From contig JACQRB010000016.1 in the NCBI GenBank assembly GCA_016206685.1, forward strand, positions 1-8,771: DNA of 8,771 nt, read 5' to 3'. This document shows, piece after piece, positions 6,737 to 8,771 of this stretch. Under the pieces are notes generated by a model, which was not told the DNA's origin, searched no databases, and saw only the letters and a program-made list of their open reading frames with translations. Each line of letters starts with the position of its first letter. Position 1 is the stretch's first letter. A program made the translations under genes and the position numbers. This DNA is from Candidatus Omnitrophota bacterium (lineage in GTDB: Bacteria; Omnitrophota; Gorgyraeia; Aquiviventales; Aquiviventaceae).

Positions 6737-6782
6737 GCGCACGTGAACACGGTGGGGCGCAAGCCAACTCTTGGGAGGTCGC

Positions 6783-7199
6783 ATGAACCTGAAGCGGTTG
6801 GTCCTGGCGTGTGCCGGGGCGTTCGCGACGATCGTCGTCGGCGACTATCTGATTCACGAGCTGTGGCTCGGCGGGTTCTACCGCGCGACCGCCAGTTGGT
6901 GGCGTCCCGCAGAGCAGATGCGCTCGCTCATGGGTCTGATGTTCGTGAGCGAGGCGGCGCTGGCGGCGGTGCTCACCCTCATCTACACCAAAGGCTATGA
7001 GGCCTCGAAAGGGACGTTGAGCCAGGGATTTCGGTTTGGGGTGTTGATGGGCGTCCTCCTTGGCGTGCCGTCCAGCTTGATGAAGGCGTTCGTGTATCCG
7101 TACCCCGCCCCGCTGATTCTCAACTGGATGGTGGGCACGCTGGTGGAAATCACGGTGGCCGGTTCGGTGATCGGCGCGCTCTATAAGAGCGCGAAGTAA
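6783..7199 (+). CDS. Small four-helix membrane protein of unknown function
   Basis: A 138-residue protein with four apparent membrane segments at about residues 6-28, 47-69, 84-104 and 110-134, with no cleavable signal peptide evident. Notable features are an acidic/His pair in or near the first helix (GDYLIHELWLGG), the loop ATASWWRPAEQM, the cytosolic-looking TKGYEASKGTLSQGFRFG, and a Pro/Tyr-rich YPYPAP before the last helix. The pattern recalls small conserved multi-pass hypothetical proteins I have seen in several bacterial phyla, but I cannot name the family or a function. The ATG at 6783 has GGGAGG 4 nt upstream; an upstream TTG at 6771 is less likely. It lies 46 nt after dnaK with no clear terminator or promoter between, so it is probably read from the heat-shock operon. 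Confidence 0.85.
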   Translation: MNLKRLVLACAGAFATIVVGDYLIHELWLGGFYRATASWWRPAEQMRSLMGLMFVSEAALAAVLTLIYTKGYEASKGTLSQGFRFGVLMGVLLGVPSSLMKAFVYPYPAPLILNWMVGTLVEITVAGSVIGALYKSAK

Positions 7200-7242
7200 A
7201 AGTGGCGACGTGGCTAGCGGATAGCGTAGAGCCTTTGTGGTG

Positions 7243-7575
7243 ATGATCCATATCATTCGGGATCGGGCAACGGCTGAGCAGATGCGCCAGATGCTCGAGG
7301 TATTAGGGGACTACATCAAACTCGCCGTTGACGTTCGACGAACAATCATCGCCGGCGGCGGTGGGATGCATGCCGATTGTGAGGCTGCTCTCCTGGAAGA
7401 CGGTAGCCAACAAGCTGATGTCTGGGGTGCCGACTGGGTGCCGGAGGGCCAGGAAGTTCGGTTTGAGTCGTTGATCAACATTCGACCGAGACAGCACAAC
7501 CGGTCCATGACGATTGAAGACAAAGGATTGCGCGCGAACGTCGAACACATCGTGCGACAGCGGATTCAGGGGTGA
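7243..7575 (+). CDS. DUF5674-family protein
   Basis: A 110-residue soluble protein that I recognise, from its overall pattern, as the DUF5674 family of unknown function. Conserved stretches are MIHIIRDRAT, YIKLAVDVRR, AGGGGMHADCEAALLEDGS (about 37-55), DVWGADWVP (59-67) and the block VRFESLINIRPRQHNRSM (72-89). The His/Asp/Cys cluster in MHADCE and the Trp/Asp in WGADW look like a possible active or metal site, but that is a guess. The ATG at 7243 is chosen because the family starts with MIHII; two GTG codons immediately upstream are alternatives. The ribosome-binding site is poor. Its stop overlaps the next start by 1 nt, so the two are probably translated as a pair. Confidence 0.85.
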   Translation: MIHIIRDRATAEQMRQMLEVLGDYIKLAVDVRRTIIAGGGGMHADCEAALLEDGSQQADVWGADWVPEGQEVRFESLINIRPRQHNRSMTIEDKGLRANVEHIVRQRIQG

Positions 7576-7904
7576 TGGTTTCAGAGGCGATTCATCAGCG
7601 ATTTCTGCGGGACCCGCTACCGGGACGGCTGGGCAGTTTGGCCGCTGATCTTGCGAGGATCGCATCATTTTCGGAAAACCCGAGAAATCAGCGAGCTGTC
7701 GCCGGTCTGTTAGAAGAAGGGAAGTATTTTGCAGAATGGGCCGCTCCGGATGCCCCGTTGGAGACGCAGGCAATCTTGGCGGAGTTACAAGTGATGTTAG
7801 CGGTATGGGAACGTCGGTGGCTCAATGGAACGCCGGCTCTCTCGATGCGAACCGAGGCCCAGCGCAAATCCGACGAGCTCCTCGCCCTCGCCGGTCTGAC
7901 CTGA
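7575..7904 (+). CDS. Uncharacterised protein paired with DUF5674
   Basis: A 109-residue, mostly helical soluble protein with no membrane segment, signal peptide or catalytic motif that I recognise. Visible features are RFLRDPLPGRLGSLAADLARIASFS near the N-terminus, a central LLEEGKYFAEWAAPDAPLE, and an amphipathic C-terminal half rich in Leu, Glu and Arg (ILAELQVMLAVWERRW). The start ATG at 7575 overlaps the DUF5674 stop in TGATG, and AGGGG just upstream may serve as ribosome-binding site; a GTG at 7572 is possible. The stop is 4 nt before dnaJ. My recollection is that similar small proteins accompany DUF5674 in other bacteria, but this needs checking. The tight coupling suggests the two proteins act together, perhaps as a complex. 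Confidence 0.75.
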   Translation: MVSEAIHQRFLRDPLPGRLGSLAADLARIASFSENPRNQRAVAGLLEEGKYFAEWAAPDAPLETQAILAELQVMLAVWERRWLNGTPALSMRTEAQRKSDELLALAGLT

Positions 7905-7908
7905 CGAG

Positions 7909-8771
7909 ATGCCGGTGACGAAGCGGGATTATTACGAGATTCTGGGCGTGAGGAAAAACGCCTCGGTTGACGAAATCAAGCGCGCCTACCGGGAGCTCGC
8001 GCTCAAGCACCATCCCGACCGGGTCCCGGCGGAGCGCAAGAAAGAGGCGGAGGAGAAGTTCAAGGAAATCTCCGAGGCCTACGCGGCGCTCTCCGACCAG
8101 GAGAAGCGCTCGGTGTATGACCAGTACGGACATGCCGGGTTTGATCAGCGCTACTCGACCGAGGACGTCTTCCGCGGCGCCGACTTCTCCAGCATCTTCG
8201 GCGACCTCGGGGTGGGCGGGTCGGTGTTCGAGGACCTGCTCGGCGGGTTGTTCGGTTTCGGCGGCGGGACGAGCCGCGCGCGCAGCGGGCGGGGATCGGA
8301 CCTGGAGTGTGAAGTGGAGGTGTCGTTGGAGGAAGCCGCCAAAGGCCTCACGAAAACCCTCACCGTGCCGCGCCGGGAGCCGTGCGCCGAGTGCCGCGGG
8401 CAGGGGGGCGAGCGCACCCATTGCGTGATGTGCGCGGGCAGCGGCCAGGTTCGCCAGTCCGCGGGCTTCATGGTGATCGCCCGCACCTGTTCCCGCTGCG
8501 GCGGGCAGGGCAGCATGGTCACGAAAGCCTGCCCGCACTGCCGCGGCAACGGGCGCGTGCCGGTCGAGCGCAGGATCCAGGTGAAAATCCCGCCTGGGAT
8601 CGAGGATGGGATGCGGCTGCGCATCGGCGGCGAAGGCGAAGGGGGCGCGCGCAGCCGGGGGGATTTGTACGTGCTGATCGGCGTCACGCCGCATCCGGTC
8701 TTCCATCGGGAAGGGCGGAATCTCCTTGTCGAGTATCCTGTCCCCATCACGCAGGCGGCCCTGGGGACCGA
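7909..8771 (+). CDS. dnaJ: DnaJ, Hsp40 cochaperone (3'-truncated)
   Basis: J-domain cochaperone that delivers substrates to DnaK and stimulates its ATPase. The frame is open to the window end, giving 287 codons of a protein usually about 370-380 long. The J domain (about 5-72) contains DYYEILGV, the essential HPD (residues 35-37) and EKRSVYDQYGHAGFD. A Gly/Phe-rich region (about 95-128) follows. The zinc-binding domain has all four CxxCxGxG repeats, at residues 159-166, 172-179, 194-201 and 208-215. The C-terminal substrate-binding domain starts with KIPPGIEDGMRLRIGGEGE and GDLYVLIGVTPHPVFHREG, so this is a full type I DnaJ. The gap between zinc repeats 1 and 2 is 5 residues against 9 in E. 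coli. The ATG at 7909 lies 4 nt after the preceding stop; a GTG at 7915 is an alternative. No strong ribosome-binding site is seen, suggesting coupling. Confidence 0.96.
   Translation, partial: MPVTKRDYYEILGVRKNASVDEIKRAYRELALKHHPDRVPAERKKEAEEKFKEISEAYAALSDQEKRSVYDQYGHAGFDQRYSTEDVFRGADFSSIFGDLGVGGSVFEDLLGGLFGFGGGTSRARSGRGSDLECEVEVSLEEAAKGLTKTLTVPRREPCAECRGQGGERTHCVMCAGSGQVRQSAGFMVIARTCSRCGGQGSMVTKACPHCRGNGRVPVERRIQVKIPPGIEDGMRLRIGGEGEGGARSRGDLYVLIGVTPHPVFHREGRNLLVEYPVPITQAALGT

Noticed and set aside
6737..6770. Possible hairpin terminator after dnaK (GCGC near 6737 with GCGC near 6757)
   Set aside because: Pairing is interrupted by mismatches and no U-run follows, so read-through toward dnaJ is more likely.
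7822..8706. Minus-strand open frame of 294 codons opposite dnaJ
   Set aside because: The plus strand encodes an intact DnaJ with J domain and zinc repeats to the window end.

Overview
This window comes from a GC-rich bacterium and carries two back-to-back housekeeping blocks, all read from the + strand. The perfect CIRCE operator, HrcA, and a DnaK that lacks the ~23-residue insert of proteobacterial-type DnaK point away from Proteobacteria. I cannot name the phylum from sequence alone; a deep-branching or candidate phylum would fit.

Block 1 (1-3140) handles tRNA modification and ribosome rescue. It holds the 3' part of miaB (cut by the window edge), miaA overlapping it by 22 nt, and hflX. 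MiaA prenylates A37 of UNN-reading tRNAs and MiaB then methylthiolates the same base, so the two genes form one pathway. HflX is a ribosome-splitting GTPase. The order recalls the enterobacterial miaA-hfq-hflX cluster, but no hfq is present; its place is taken by a short repeat.

The most unusual feature is a ~105-bp palindromic element present twice. Copy A (278-383) lies inside the miaB reading frame, where it adds exactly 35 codons with no stop or frameshift. Copy B (1903-2007) lies between miaA and hflX and supplies the miaA stop codon. The copies align along their whole length, each folds into three nested inverted repeats, and the stems differ between copies by matched changes in both arms. 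This resembles the behaviour of Rickettsia palindromic elements, but I recognise no known family.

Block 2 (about 3181-8771) is the class I heat-shock operon: a sigma70-type promoter candidate, a perfect CIRCE operator, hrcA, grpE (ATGA overlap with hrcA), dnaK (strong Shine-Dalgarno) and, after an interruption, dnaJ (cut by the window end). Between dnaK and dnaJ sit three small genes not normally part of this operon: a four-helix membrane protein, a DUF5674-family protein, and a 109-residue protein of unknown function whose start codon overlaps the DUF5674 stop. With no promoter or terminator seen between dnaK and dnaJ, these genes are probably co-transcribed with the chaperones.

I found no rRNA, tRNA, CRISPR array, transposase or integrase. 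No gene-free stretch exceeds 300 bases; the longest gene-free gaps are 3141-3254 (promoter and CIRCE) and 1912-2021 (mostly element copy B).
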